Shown here in pieces: positions 1-6,528 of a stretch of DNA of 11,271 nucleotides. The notes under the pieces were generated by a model. It was not told the origin of the DNA. It saw nothing but the letters and a program-made list of their open reading frames with translations, and made no database searches. The stretch is from positions 1-11,271 of the forward strand of contig JANYLL010000053.1 of assembly GCA_025357895.1 (NCBI GenBank), written 5' to 3'. The translations under genes and the position numbers were made by a program. Source of the stretch: Ignavibacteriota bacterium (GTDB taxonomy: Bacteria > Bacteroidota > Ignavibacteria > Palsa-1295). Each line of letters starts with the position of its first letter. Positions within the stretch are counted from its first letter, which is position 1.

Positions 1-653
1 TTGATGTTGATCTGAAATCCGTATTTGCATCCGATGTTAACTCGCTTGGAGTAAAGGTCGTTGATGATCCCCGCCGATTCGGAGTTGCAGAATTATCAGG
101 CAGGTTTATTTCACGTCTCGTTGAGAAGCCCGATAATCCCACAACAAATCTTGCCGTCGTCGGTCTTTATTTTATTAAGCATCCTGAAATTTTACTTGAA
201 TCTTTGAATGCTATTGTTGCAGGTGATAAACGAACAAAAGGTGAGTATCAGCTAACTGATGCCTTGCAAATGATGATCCAAAAAGGCGAGAAGTTTACGA
301 CCTTTACGGTGGATGCTTGGTATGATTGCGGTAAACCCGAAACTCTGCTAAGTACAAATCGCCATTTGCTTGAGAAGAAATCGAAAGTGCGCGAGATCCA
401 TGGCGTTGTAACTATTCCGCCGGTATATATCGGCGCGAATGCTGAGATCGCAAATTCCATTATCGGTCCTTATGCAACCATCGGCGAAGGAGCGCGCGTA
501 ACAGATTCGATCATTCGCAATAGCATTATCGGAGACGAATCTGCTGTCAGTGGTGTTCTCTTAGACAATTCGATCGTTGGAAATAACGGCGTAGTTAAAG
601 GCGGTTTCAAACGTGTGAATGCCGGTGATTCATCCGAAGTCGATTTTCAGTAA
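1..653 (+). CDS. Sugar-phosphate nucleotidyltransferase with left-handed beta-helix tail (5' partial)
   Basis: The frame is open from base 3 without a stop, so this is the 3' portion of a gene that starts outside the window; the TTG at 204 is internal. The visible 216 residues hold the end of an RmlA/GlmU-like nucleotidyltransferase domain: a VEKP motif, an N-L-A-V-V-G-L-Y-F strand, the GEYQLTDALQ segment and VDAWYDCGKPETLLSTN, which resembles the sugar-nucleotide pocket of glucose-1-phosphate thymidylyltransferases. After about residue 135 come hexapeptide repeats of the [IV]-G-x-x-x-x type (IGANAEI, IGPYATIGEGARV, IGDESAV, VGNNGVV), predicting a short left-handed beta-helix. The family transfers NMP from an NTP to a sugar 1-phosphate in the cytoplasm, supplying nucleotide sugars for envelope polysaccharides. 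The N-terminal nucleotide-binding motif lies outside the window, so dTDP versus other specificity cannot be set. It ends with TAA 12 bases before a dispersed repeat. Confidence 0.88.
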   Translation, partial: DVDLKSVFASDVNSLGVKVVDDPRRFGVAELSGRFISRLVEKPDNPTTNLAVVGLYFIKHPEILLESLNAIVAGDKRTKGEYQLTDALQMMIQKGEKFTTFTVDAWYDCGKPETLLSTNRHLLEKKSKVREIHGVVTIPPVYIGANAEIANSIIGPYATIGEGARVTDSIIRNSIIGDESAVSGVLLDNSIVGNNGVVKGGFKRVNAGDSSEVDFQ

Positions 654-665
654 AGTTTTTTTTAA

Positions 666-715
666 TGTCATTGCGAGAAGTAGCGCAGCGAGGACGAAGC
701 AATCTCTTGAGGATT
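666..715. repeat. Dispersed repeat of the TGTCATTGCGAG type (partial)
   Basis: The stretch begins TGTCATTGCGAG and continues through a GC-richer core (AGCGCAGCGAGG) to CGAAGCAATCTC, in an AT-rich spacer between the nucleotidyltransferase stop and metK. From memory, this wording (TGTCATTGCGAG...CGAAGCAATCTC) recurs as an intergenic palindromic element in many bacterial genomes. Complete copies carry a second arm in reverse orientation. Here only a weak CAATC/GATTG pair (700-715) hints at that arm, so the copy looks truncated or decayed. It contains no coding potential. Confidence 0.6.
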
Positions 716-768
716 GTTACTCTGAATTTTTTACTTTACATTTTATATTTTTAATTTTACATTCGTAA

Positions 769-1923
769 ATGTCATACCTATTCACATCCGAATCCGTCTC
801 TGAAGGACATCCCGATAAAGTAGCCGATCAAATTTCCGATGCAGTACTTGATGCGATTTTAGCACAAGATCCTGATTCGCGCGTCGCCTGCGAAACATTT
901 GTTACAACAGGCTTGGCTGTTGTCGGCGGCGAGATCACGACGAAAGCCTACATTGATATTCAAACGATTGCACGAAGTGTGATCAATCGTATCGGCTATA
1001 CAAAAGCTGAGTATATGTTCGACGGAAATTCCTGCGGCGTGTTGAATGCAATTCACTCGCAGTCACCTGATATCGCAATGGGTGTAGATACCGGCGGTGC
1101 AGGTGATCAGGGTATGATGTTCGGATATGCAACGAACGAAACGCCTGAGTATATGCCGGCATCTCTTGTTTTTTCTCATCGCCTTGTTAAGCGCCTTGCT
1201 GATATCCGCAAGAATGAAAATGCTAAAATGCCGTATCTTCGTCCGGATTCTAAATCACAAGTAACTGTTGAATATGACGGACACGAAGTCAAGCGCGTAC
1301 ATACGATTGTCGTTTCGACTCAGCATGATCCTGACGTGAAACAGGAAACAATTAAAGCTGACGTTATCAAACATGTTATTAATGAAGTGATCCCATCTAA
1401 TTTAATGGGCGATAATATTATTATTCACGTCAATCCAACAGGGAATTTTGAGATCGGCGGACCTCATGGTGATACAGGCTTGACCGGACGCAAGATCATT
1501 GTTGATACGTATGGCGGAAAAGCTCCGCATGGCGGCGGCGCATTTTCCGGAAAAGATCCGTCGAAGGTTGATCGCTCGGCTGCTTACGCAGCTCGTCACG
1601 TTGCAAAAAATATTGTTGCAGCAGAACTTGCCGATGAATGCACCGTTCAGGTTGCTTATGCTATCGGAGTTGCAAAACCTGTTTCGATCAACGTTACAAC
1701 TCATGGTACAGGAAAAATTGCTGATGAAGATCTTGAGCAGATCATTAAAGATAATGTTGATCTCACTCCGCGCGGAATTATCACCCGCCTTGATCTGAAG
1801 CGTCCGATCTATCAGGCAACAGCAGCCTACGGACATTTCGGAAGAGATGAATTCTCATGGGAAAAGCTCGATCTCGTGCCAGTCTTCAAAAAAGCAGCCG
1901 AGAAGATGATGGTAGCAGCGTAA
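769..1923 (+). CDS. metK: S-adenosylmethionine synthetase
   Basis: This is methionine adenosyltransferase, which makes S-adenosylmethionine from methionine and ATP and releases phosphate and pyrophosphate; it is a cytoplasmic Mg/K-dependent homo-oligomer. All hallmark motifs are present: GHPDK at residues 13-17 (ATP and Mg binding), the signature GAGDQGMMFGYA at about 110-121, and the glycine-rich GGGAFSGKDPSKVDRSAAY loop at about 255-273. The length of 384 residues equals that of the E. coli enzyme. The ATG at 769 gives the standard N-terminus SYLFTSESVSEGHPDK. There is no Shine-Dalgarno; the leader is very AT-rich, with TAATTTTA at 752-759 resembling a Bacteroidota -7 box. No methyl-cycle partner gene is adjacent, and no SAM riboswitch is visible upstream. 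Transcription probably ends at the hairpin just downstream. Confidence 0.99.
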   Translation: MSYLFTSESVSEGHPDKVADQISDAVLDAILAQDPDSRVACETFVTTGLAVVGGEITTKAYIDIQTIARSVINRIGYTKAEYMFDGNSCGVLNAIHSQSPDIAMGVDTGGAGDQGMMFGYATNETPEYMPASLVFSHRLVKRLADIRKNENAKMPYLRPDSKSQVTVEYDGHEVKRVHTIVVSTQHDPDVKQETIKADVIKHVINEVIPSNLMGDNIIIHVNPTGNFEIGGPHGDTGLTGRKIIVDTYGGKAPHGGGAFSGKDPSKVDRSAAYAARHVAKNIVAAELADECTVQVAYAIGVAKPVSINVTTHGTGKIADEDLEQIIKDNVDLTPRGIITRLDLKRPIYQATAAYGHFGRDEFSWEKLDLVPVFKKAAEKMMVAA

Positions 1924-1955
1924 GACAATGATGAAGGCGGAATGATGAATGTAGG

Positions 1956-1980
1956 GGGCACGCTGCGCGTGCCCTTTTTT
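1956..1980 (+). terminator. Intrinsic terminator of metK
   Basis: GGGCACGC (1956-1963), a TGC loop and GCGTGCCC (1967-1974) form a perfect 8-bp GC-rich stem. It is followed directly by six T residues (1975-1980), 33 bases after the metK stop. This is a textbook rho-independent terminator for the plus strand. The minus strand carries no T-run after the stem, so it would not serve the convergent gene equally well. Confidence 0.9.
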
Positions 1981-2081
1981 ATTGTCTGAACCATGATACA
2001 TGAGATTAAAAGATTTTTGAGATGAAAATTTCCCAATCTTTCTTAATCCCAAAAATCTCTTAAAATCAAGGTTCAGACAAT
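1981..2081. repeat. 101-bp palindromic dispersed repeat with 12-bp terminal inverted repeats
   Basis: ATTGTCTGAACC at 1981-1992 and its exact reverse complement GGTTCAGACAAT at 2070-2081 bound the element. The interior arms are imperfectly complementary: GATTAAAAGATTTTTGAG on one side pairs with a reverse complement reading TAAGAGATTTTTGGGATTAAG on the other. The whole unit could therefore fold as one long AT-rich hairpin. It has no coding potential. The style matches non-autonomous palindromic repeats I recall from Bacteroidota/Chlorobiota genomes. Its left edge touches the metK terminator T-run, and its right edge supplies the last base of the TAA stop of the minus-strand T9SS gene, so it may act as that gene's 3' end structure. 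Confidence 0.8.
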
Positions 2082-2938
2082 TAATGCTGCACAATAATCT
2101 TTCGCATCCTCACAGTTCCTCCAGCGTCGAACCGGAGATAGTATAATCCATTCGGCAGTCCGTCACAATCGAAGGGAATCGAGCCGTCGCCACTTGCTGA
2201 ATGAACTGATGGTAGTTTCATAACTTCGCGTCCTGTGAGATCGAAGATGGAGGACGAGACGGTTGAATTTACTAAGTGATCATAGTAAAGGTGGGCATGA
2301 TCGGCTATTGGATTTGGGAGAACATTCAGCGCTAAACTGTTTGGTTTGATAGATACAGATACAGTGCTTATGTCATTTTCGAATTGAATGTCATCGAGAT
2401 AAAAATCTTCGTTTGCTTGTCCCGGACCATTTTGGTAGAACAGAAAGGTTAATTCAATATTATTAAACTTGTCGGTTGTGGAATCCGTCGGAAACACATT
2501 AAAAGCTGTTTTTCTCCATACGATTGAATTGTCAAGAGATAATATATTGCTATATCCCGTAGGTTTATTGTTTGTATCAGTTATGCTATATTGATAAAAT
2601 AAAACTACAGAAGAAATTTTGGTAGTAGCTATATGAATGGAAGCTTTATACCAAAAGGAGAGCCTTTTTGCTGCATGGGGAATATTTGAGCGGATATTAT
2701 GGGATACATCAAAGTTTTCTAAGAAATAATTCATACCTTGCTCGCCATTGAACGAGTAATGAAAGCTAAATTTGCCTGAGTGTGCATCTGAGTCTGCCTT
2801 AATCGAACCGAGCGTCCCTATAAACCAATGATCCGGGGTACCATTCGTCTAACCCTCAAATCCACCATTCAAAATTTGGGAATAGGCTCCTGAGGATAGC
2901 AGACAAGCGACAGTAATAACAATGATAGGGTATTTCAT
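2081..2938 (-). pseudogene. T9SS cargo protein with C-terminal sorting domain, interrupted by an amber codon at position 30
   Basis: Read from the ATG at 2938, the frame gives a signal peptide (MKYP, a hydrophobic IIVITVACLL core, probable cleavage after GAYS), then QILNGGFEG. A TAG stop follows at codon 30 (2849-2851). After it the same frame runs without another stop for 255 codons, starting TNGTPDHWFIG. NGGFEGxTNGTPDxW is the usual start of a jelly-roll carbohydrate-binding-like domain, in which the lost residue is normally Trp, so TGG to TAG is the simplest explanation. The jelly-roll extends to about residue 195 (FYLDDIQFEND), followed by a type A T9SS sorting domain (VLPNPIADHAHLYY...IFDLTGREV...GLYYLRF...RKIIVQH). 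Such proteins cross the outer membrane through the type IX system. The remaining ATG at 2734 gives 217 residues without a signal peptide, which could not be exported. Alternatives are a sequencing error or amber readthrough. Confidence 0.85.
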
Positions 2939-2942
2939 ATCA

Positions 2943-2950
2943 CAAATATA
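2943..2950 (-). promoter_or_regulatory. Possible Bacteroidota -7 box (TATATTTG) for the T9SS gene
   Basis: On the minus strand TATATTTG matches the TAnnTTTG -7 consensus of the Bacteroidota housekeeping sigma factor and sits only 4 bases before the ATG at 2938. I find no TTTG at the expected distance upstream, so the match is incomplete. If it is used, the transcript would be leaderless or nearly so. Confidence 0.35.
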
Positions 2951-2992
2951 CACCAATGAATTACATTTGATTCTCATAAAATAAGGTAATAA

Positions 2993-3023
2993 TTTGGCGC
3001 CAATCATGTTCTCCTTAATTTTG
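2993..3023 (+). promoter_or_regulatory. Bacteroidota-type promoter of the PfkB kinase gene
   Basis: TTTG at 2993-2996, a spacer of exactly 19 bases, and TAATTTTG at 3016-3023 match both boxes of the Bacteroidota primary-sigma consensus (TTTG-N19-TAnnTTTG). The ATG at 3031 begins 7 bases after the -7 box, so the mRNA should have almost no 5' leader. This fits the absence of a Shine-Dalgarno. Confidence 0.7.
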
Positions 3024-3030
3024 CATTCAC

Positions 3031-3933
3031 ATGGATAAGCAATTTGATCTCATCGGAATCGGCGAATGCCTTATTGAGCTATTCGAGGAGGCGCCCCATA
3101 TCTATAGGCAGTCTGTTGCCGGTGATGTGTTTAATTCGCTTTTCTATGCTTCGCGGTTGGGACTGAAGACGGGTTTCATTTCTACTTTCGGCAGCGATAA
3201 TCTGACTAAGAATATTATTGAAGTAATGGATAGGGAAGGAATGGACAGATCATGCACTTCACTTTCAAAGACAAAAACGAACGGGCTGTATCTGATCTCA
3301 ACGAATGAATCAGGCGATCCGCATTATTCATTTTGGAGAAGTGACTCGGCGGCGAGAGAGACATTGCAAACGATAGATATAAAGAAATTGGAAGATTACA
3401 TTGCTTCATCAAAGTATTTTCATTTCTCTGCTATAGCTCTTGCAATAGTATATGAGAGAGAAATCTTAATTTCTTTATTGAAAAAACTTCACGGTAAAAC
3501 CATCATTACTTTCGATACAAACTTCCGCAAAGGACTTTGGGATGATATCGGCAAGCTAAATACTTTTATCGAATCGGCTTCTTCTTTTGTTGATGTTCTC
3601 TTCGTATCCAAGAGTGACGATGAAAATATTTTTGGAGTAAGAACTGCCGAAGAGGCAATGAAACAGTATCAAGAGTTTGGTTATAATATGATTATTTATA
3701 AACAAGGAGGCTATGATGTGCTTGCATGGAATGGCAATACGACCATTCGAGTACCGGCAATTAAGGAGGTAAAAGTTGTTGATGCCACCGCTGCAGGTGA
3801 TGCCTTCAATGCTGGATTCATTAACGCTCAAATTAAAGGAGAAAATATTCGGGATTCGATATATTTCGGAAATCAATGTGCTGCTGATGTTATAGGAATA
3901 AAAGGTGCACTCAATATGTCATTCCGACAGTAG
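3031..3933 (+). CDS. PfkB-family sugar kinase, 2-dehydro-3-deoxygluconokinase (KdgK)-like
   Basis: This is a 300-residue cytoplasmic ribokinase-fold (PfkB) kinase that phosphorylates a sugar or sugar acid with ATP. Visible motifs are GIGECLIEL at residues 9-17, the substrate-site AGD-x-FN segment at about 30-34, FDTNFRKGLW at 161-170, and the catalytic DATAAGDAFNAGF at 251-263 with D257 as the expected base. The GECxIEL start and the AAGD version of the usual GAGD anion hole recall E. coli KdgK (GECMIELSE, TTAAGDSF). 2-Keto-3-deoxygluconate is therefore the best substrate guess, though fructose or another sugar is possible. The ATG at 3031 follows a good promoter by 7 bases. The last residues (MSFRQ) and the TAG stop lie inside a dispersed repeat, so the native C-terminus may have been replaced. 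The downstream alpha-mannosidase suggests a carbohydrate-use role. Confidence 0.9.
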   Translation: MDKQFDLIGIGECLIELFEEAPHIYRQSVAGDVFNSLFYASRLGLKTGFISTFGSDNLTKNIIEVMDREGMDRSCTSLSKTKTNGLYLISTNESGDPHYSFWRSDSAARETLQTIDIKKLEDYIASSKYFHFSAIALAIVYEREILISLLKKLHGKTIITFDTNFRKGLWDDIGKLNTFIESASSFVDVLFVSKSDDENIFGVRTAEEAMKQYQEFGYNMIIYKQGGYDVLAWNGNTTIRVPAIKEVKVVDATAAGDAFNAGFINAQIKGENIRDSIYFGNQCAADVIGIKGALNMSFRQ

Positions 3934-4018
3934 GAAGGAATCCCCTGTGGTATATAGAGAAATTCTCTCTAAACCTCAGGGGATTCTTCACTGTGCATCG
4001 CTTCGTTCAGAATGACAT
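3916..4018. repeat. Palindromic dispersed repeat (ATGTCATTC ... GAATGACAT) overlapping the kinase stop
   Basis: ATGTCATTC (3916-3924) and GAATGACAT (4010-4018) are exact inverted repeats bounding a 103-bp unit. Inside it, GAATCCCCTG (3938-3947) pairs with CAGGGGATTC (3977-3986), and the centre AGAGA-AAT-TCTCT (3956-3968) closes a hairpin. The outer text (TGTCATTCCGAC...GGAATCCC and GGGATTCTTC...CGTTCAGAATGACAT) resembles a widespread intergenic repeat of bacterial genomes, recalled from memory. The left arm encodes the last residues and stop of the PfkB kinase. The internal GC-rich stem lacks a T-run, so termination is uncertain. Confidence 0.75.
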
Positions 4019-4032
4019 CTAAAAAAGTTAAA

Positions 4033-4057
4033 GACTAACAACTAATGACTAACGACT
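4033..4057 (+). repeat. Heptamer repeat (GACTAAC-like) across the mannosidase start codon
   Basis: Three tandem heptamers, GACTAAC, AACTAAT and GACTAAC (4033-4053), are followed by GACT. The annotated ATG at 4045 lies in the second unit, so the first residues (MTND) are encoded by repeat units. This makes the true start uncertain; the conserved protein sequence begins at the ATG at 4063. Confidence 0.6.
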
Positions 4058-6450
4058 TGTTTATGATCGGCAATGCCCATCTTGACCCTGCCTGGATGTG
4101 GCGGCTCGAAGAAGGCTTTGAGGCATTTCTGGCAACGTGTCGCTCAGCACTTGATAGGATGGATGAAACCCCTGATCTTATTTTCACAGCTTCTAGTGCA
4201 GCGTATTATGAATTTGTCGAACAAACCGATCGTGCACTTTTCTCAAGGATTCAGGAAGCAGTCAAAGCAGGGAAATGGTCATTGATCGGAGGTTGGTGGG
4301 TTGAATCGGATTGTAATATTCCTGGGGGCGAGGCATTTATCAGGCAGGGATTATACGGACAAAAATATTTCCAGTCACTATTCGGCATAACCTGCAAGAC
4401 CGGATTCAATATTGATTCATTCGGACATAATGTAAACTTACCGCAATTGCTTTTACATTGTGGGATGAATCGATACGTCTTTATGCGCCCTGAAGAACAT
4501 GAAAAGAAATTAGCCAACTCACTTTTTAATTGGCGCGCGTTAAGCGGCGATGAAGTTATTGCTTACAGATTACCGTTGCATTATTCGAACTTCAAGAACT
4601 CTGTTGGTGAGAAGTTGCAGCAGCTATCATCCAATCCGACCTATAATCCAAATCATCCGTGGATGCTTTTCTATGGAGTAGGCAATCACGGCGGTGGTCC
4701 CACAAAAGAACAGATCGGGCAGATAATCGCCGAACAAAAATCGAATAGAGAGTTTAAAATTAATTTTGCCTCGGTTGATAATTTCTTTGATAAAATTGAA
4801 AAACATTACATTGAGTTGCCTGTTATTACTGATGAAATGCAGCCCCATGCAATTGGGTGCTATAGCGCCCACTCGCAGATCAAAAAGCTGAATCGCCGAG
4901 TAGAGAATAATTTACTTCGTGCCGAAAAATTTTGTATATTAACCGAATCGCACGTACCAGACTATTCTGCAAAATGGGAGAATTTCGATCAAGCTTGGAA
5001 AAATCTTCTCCTCAATAATTTCCATGATATTCTCGGCGGAGTAGCTATTAAAGAAGCATGTGATGAGGCAATTGCGTTCTATAATGAATCGCTTGCAATC
5101 GCTTCGCGCCAGGAAAGAAATGCAATTCAAATTCTTTCTAATAATATTGATACAAGCGAATCAATTGAATCATTGCTCATCTTCAATCCGCATCCCTGGA
5201 ACGTAAGCTTTCCGATTGAGTTTGAACTTTGGCATCCGGAGGCAAGCGAAAAAGGTGATCAGTTAAAAAGTATTTCACTCAATGATGATGCAGGAAATTT
5301 AATTCTCGCACAAAAAAATGAGCCATCCGGAAAGATTGGCGGAGATAGAGTTCGTTTTGTTGCGCAAACTGATACTTCAAATTTTGGGTGGAAAAAGTTG
5401 AAGATTGAACGGAATACTGAGCAGAAAAAGAACAAATCGTTTCTCAAGGCTTCTGAGAATGTTTTATCAAATGGAATATGTGGTGTTGTCTTTGAAGGTG
5501 AAGTTGGCATAAACCTGATTCAGTATTACCCTGCGCAAGTTTTTGCTGATGACTCAGATACTTGGGGACACGGTCTCACTGGTTTTAATGAATCAAAGGG
5601 ACCCTTCAAAGTTCAGAAGATCACGGTTCTGGAACGAGGACCTGTTCGCGGCAGAGTTCGGGTAGAAAGTACTTATGGTAATTCTCGTATGGAGGAAGAT
5701 TTTATTCTCTATGAAGGTGCGGATCAGATTGAGCAACGAGTTTATATCGATTGGAGAAAAACAAATTCCGTCTTGAAACTGCGGTATGCTCATGGATGCT
5801 CAGATCCAAAAGTTATTTATGAAATTCCTTACGGAGTGATCGAACGTGCTGTTTCGAAAGATGAGGTACCGGGAGGTTCCTGGGCTTTTATTCAAGATGC
5901 ATCGAAAGGGGTGGGGATTATAAATGATGCAAAATCGAGCTATTCATCTGACGAGAAATTCTTTTATATGACTTCAGCGAGATCTCCCTTATATGCACAT
6001 CATGCTCCTCCGCATATACTTTCTACTACCGAGCAGAAGCGCTATCTTGATCAAGGTGAGCAGGAATTTGTAGTAAAGATCGTGATGGGCAAAAAAAATT
6101 GGCGTGCCGCCGATATGCCAAAAAGAGCGATAGAATTCTTGCAGCCGCCGGTTGTACACGTTGAAAGTTCACACCAAGGTTCAATGAAAAATAACTCAAC
6201 CTCGCTTGTAATAAGTGCACCAAATATCATCGTTACTGTGATGAAACGCCAGTACGAAAGCGATAGTATTGTCATTCGAGCAGTCGAAACCGTCGGCGAT
6301 GAATCACTTGTTTTTTTCAATTCAAAAGCCCTTTCCACTTCCTGGCAATCCCATTTTAGCCCTTTTGAAGTAAAATCATTTTTAATTACAGGCGGTAAGA
6401 CTATAGAAATAAGCGGAATAGAGGCTGTAATAAAAGTCAAAAAAATATGA
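4045..6450 (+). CDS. Glycoside hydrolase family 38 alpha-mannosidase
   Basis: This is an 801-residue retaining alpha-mannosidase that releases terminal mannose from alpha-mannosides with a catalytic zinc ion. It opens with the family motif GNAHLDPAWMWR; H12 and D14 are the expected zinc ligands. IDSFGHN at 123-129 contains the predicted nucleophile and zinc ligand D124, and NNFHDILGG supplies the fourth ligand at H327. The order is an N-terminal catalytic (beta/alpha)7 domain, a three-helix middle domain around 280-360, and beta-rich C-terminal domains from about residue 375. There is no signal peptide, so it should act in the cytoplasm on imported oligosaccharides or on internal mannosides. 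The ATG at 4045 lies in a heptamer repeat; the ATG at 4063 (MIGNAHLD) is a credible alternative start. No Shine-Dalgarno is present. It follows the KdgK-like kinase by 111 bases, mostly repeat. Substrate linkage cannot be read from sequence. Confidence 0.95.
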   Translation: MTNDLFMIGNAHLDPAWMWRLEEGFEAFLATCRSALDRMDETPDLIFTASSAAYYEFVEQTDRALFSRIQEAVKAGKWSLIGGWWVESDCNIPGGEAFIRQGLYGQKYFQSLFGITCKTGFNIDSFGHNVNLPQLLLHCGMNRYVFMRPEEHEKKLANSLFNWRALSGDEVIAYRLPLHYSNFKNSVGEKLQQLSSNPTYNPNHPWMLFYGVGNHGGGPTKEQIGQIIAEQKSNREFKINFASVDNFFDKIEKHYIELPVITDEMQPHAIGCYSAHSQIKKLNRRVENNLLRAEKFCILTESHVPDYSAKWENFDQAWKNLLLNNFHDILGGVAIKEACDEAIAFYNESLAIASRQERNAIQILSNNIDTSESIESLLIFNPHPWNVSFPIEFELWHPEASEKGDQLKSISLNDDAGNLILAQKNEPSGKIGGDRVRFVAQTDTSNFGWKKLKIERNTEQKKNKSFLKASENVLSNGICGVVFEGEVGINLIQYYPAQVFADDSDTWGHGLTGFNESKGPFKVQKITVLERGPVRGRVRVESTYGNSRMEEDFILYEGADQIEQRVYIDWRKTNSVLKLRYAHGCSDPKVIYEIPYGVIERAVSKDEVPGGSWAFIQDASKGVGIINDAKSSYSSDEKFFYMTSARSPLYAHHAPPHILSTTEQKRYLDQGEQEFVVKIVMGKKNWRAADMPKRAIEFLQPPVVHVESSHQGSMKNNSTSLVISAPNIIVTVMKRQYESDSIVIRAVETVGDESLVFFNSKALSTSWQSHFSPFEVKSFLITGGKTIEISGIEAVIKVKKI

Positions 6451-6485
6451 TGGGTTATTTGTAACTTTAGTACCTCGAAAGCGTT

Positions 6486-6499
6486 TTCTTTATAAAGAA
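6486..6499. promoter_or_regulatory. 14-bp perfect palindrome upstream of the ECF sigma gene (possible operator)
   Basis: TTCTTTATAAAGAA is perfectly self-complementary and lies 29 bases before the sigma-factor ATG in a 78-base spacer. A GTAACTTT sequence at 6461-6468 resembles the AAC-containing -35 element of many ECF-dependent promoters, so autoregulation is possible. No clear -10 partner can be assigned. The AT-rich composition makes chance a real alternative. Confidence 0.3.
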
Positions 6500-6528
6500 G
6501 CACAGATTAGTTAACAATGCAGTTTTGA

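Noticed and set aside
204..653. A separate short gene starting at TTG 204
   Set aside because: The frame is open back to base 3 and encodes nucleotidyltransferase sequence continuous with the rest, so TTG 204 is internal.
654..768. A SAM riboswitch upstream of metK
   Set aside because: The 115-base spacer holds a dispersed repeat and an AT-rich tract; no SAM-I, SAM-II or SAM-IV type paired core can be traced.
1402..1836. A 144-residue open frame antisense to metK
   Set aside because: It is the reverse-strand shadow of a highly conserved gene, is rich in Cys, Ser and Asn in a random-looking order, and has no motif or leader.
1956..1980. A bidirectional terminator serving the convergent T9SS gene
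   Set aside because: The minus strand has no T-run after the stem, and the minus-strand gene already ends against its own palindromic element.
2081..2734. An intact 217-residue protein starting at ATG 2734
   Set aside because: The same frame upstream encodes a signal peptide and domain start; without them a T9SS cargo cannot leave the cytoplasm, so the ATG at 2734 is probably internal.
3916..4057. A CRISPR-like or tandem direct-repeat array
   Set aside because: The repeats here are inverted arms of one element plus three short heptamers; there are no equal spacers.
6051..6503. A 150-residue minus-strand frame across the mannosidase 3' end
   Set aside because: It overlaps conserved coding sequence in antisense, has no recognisable domain, and is explained as a shadow frame.
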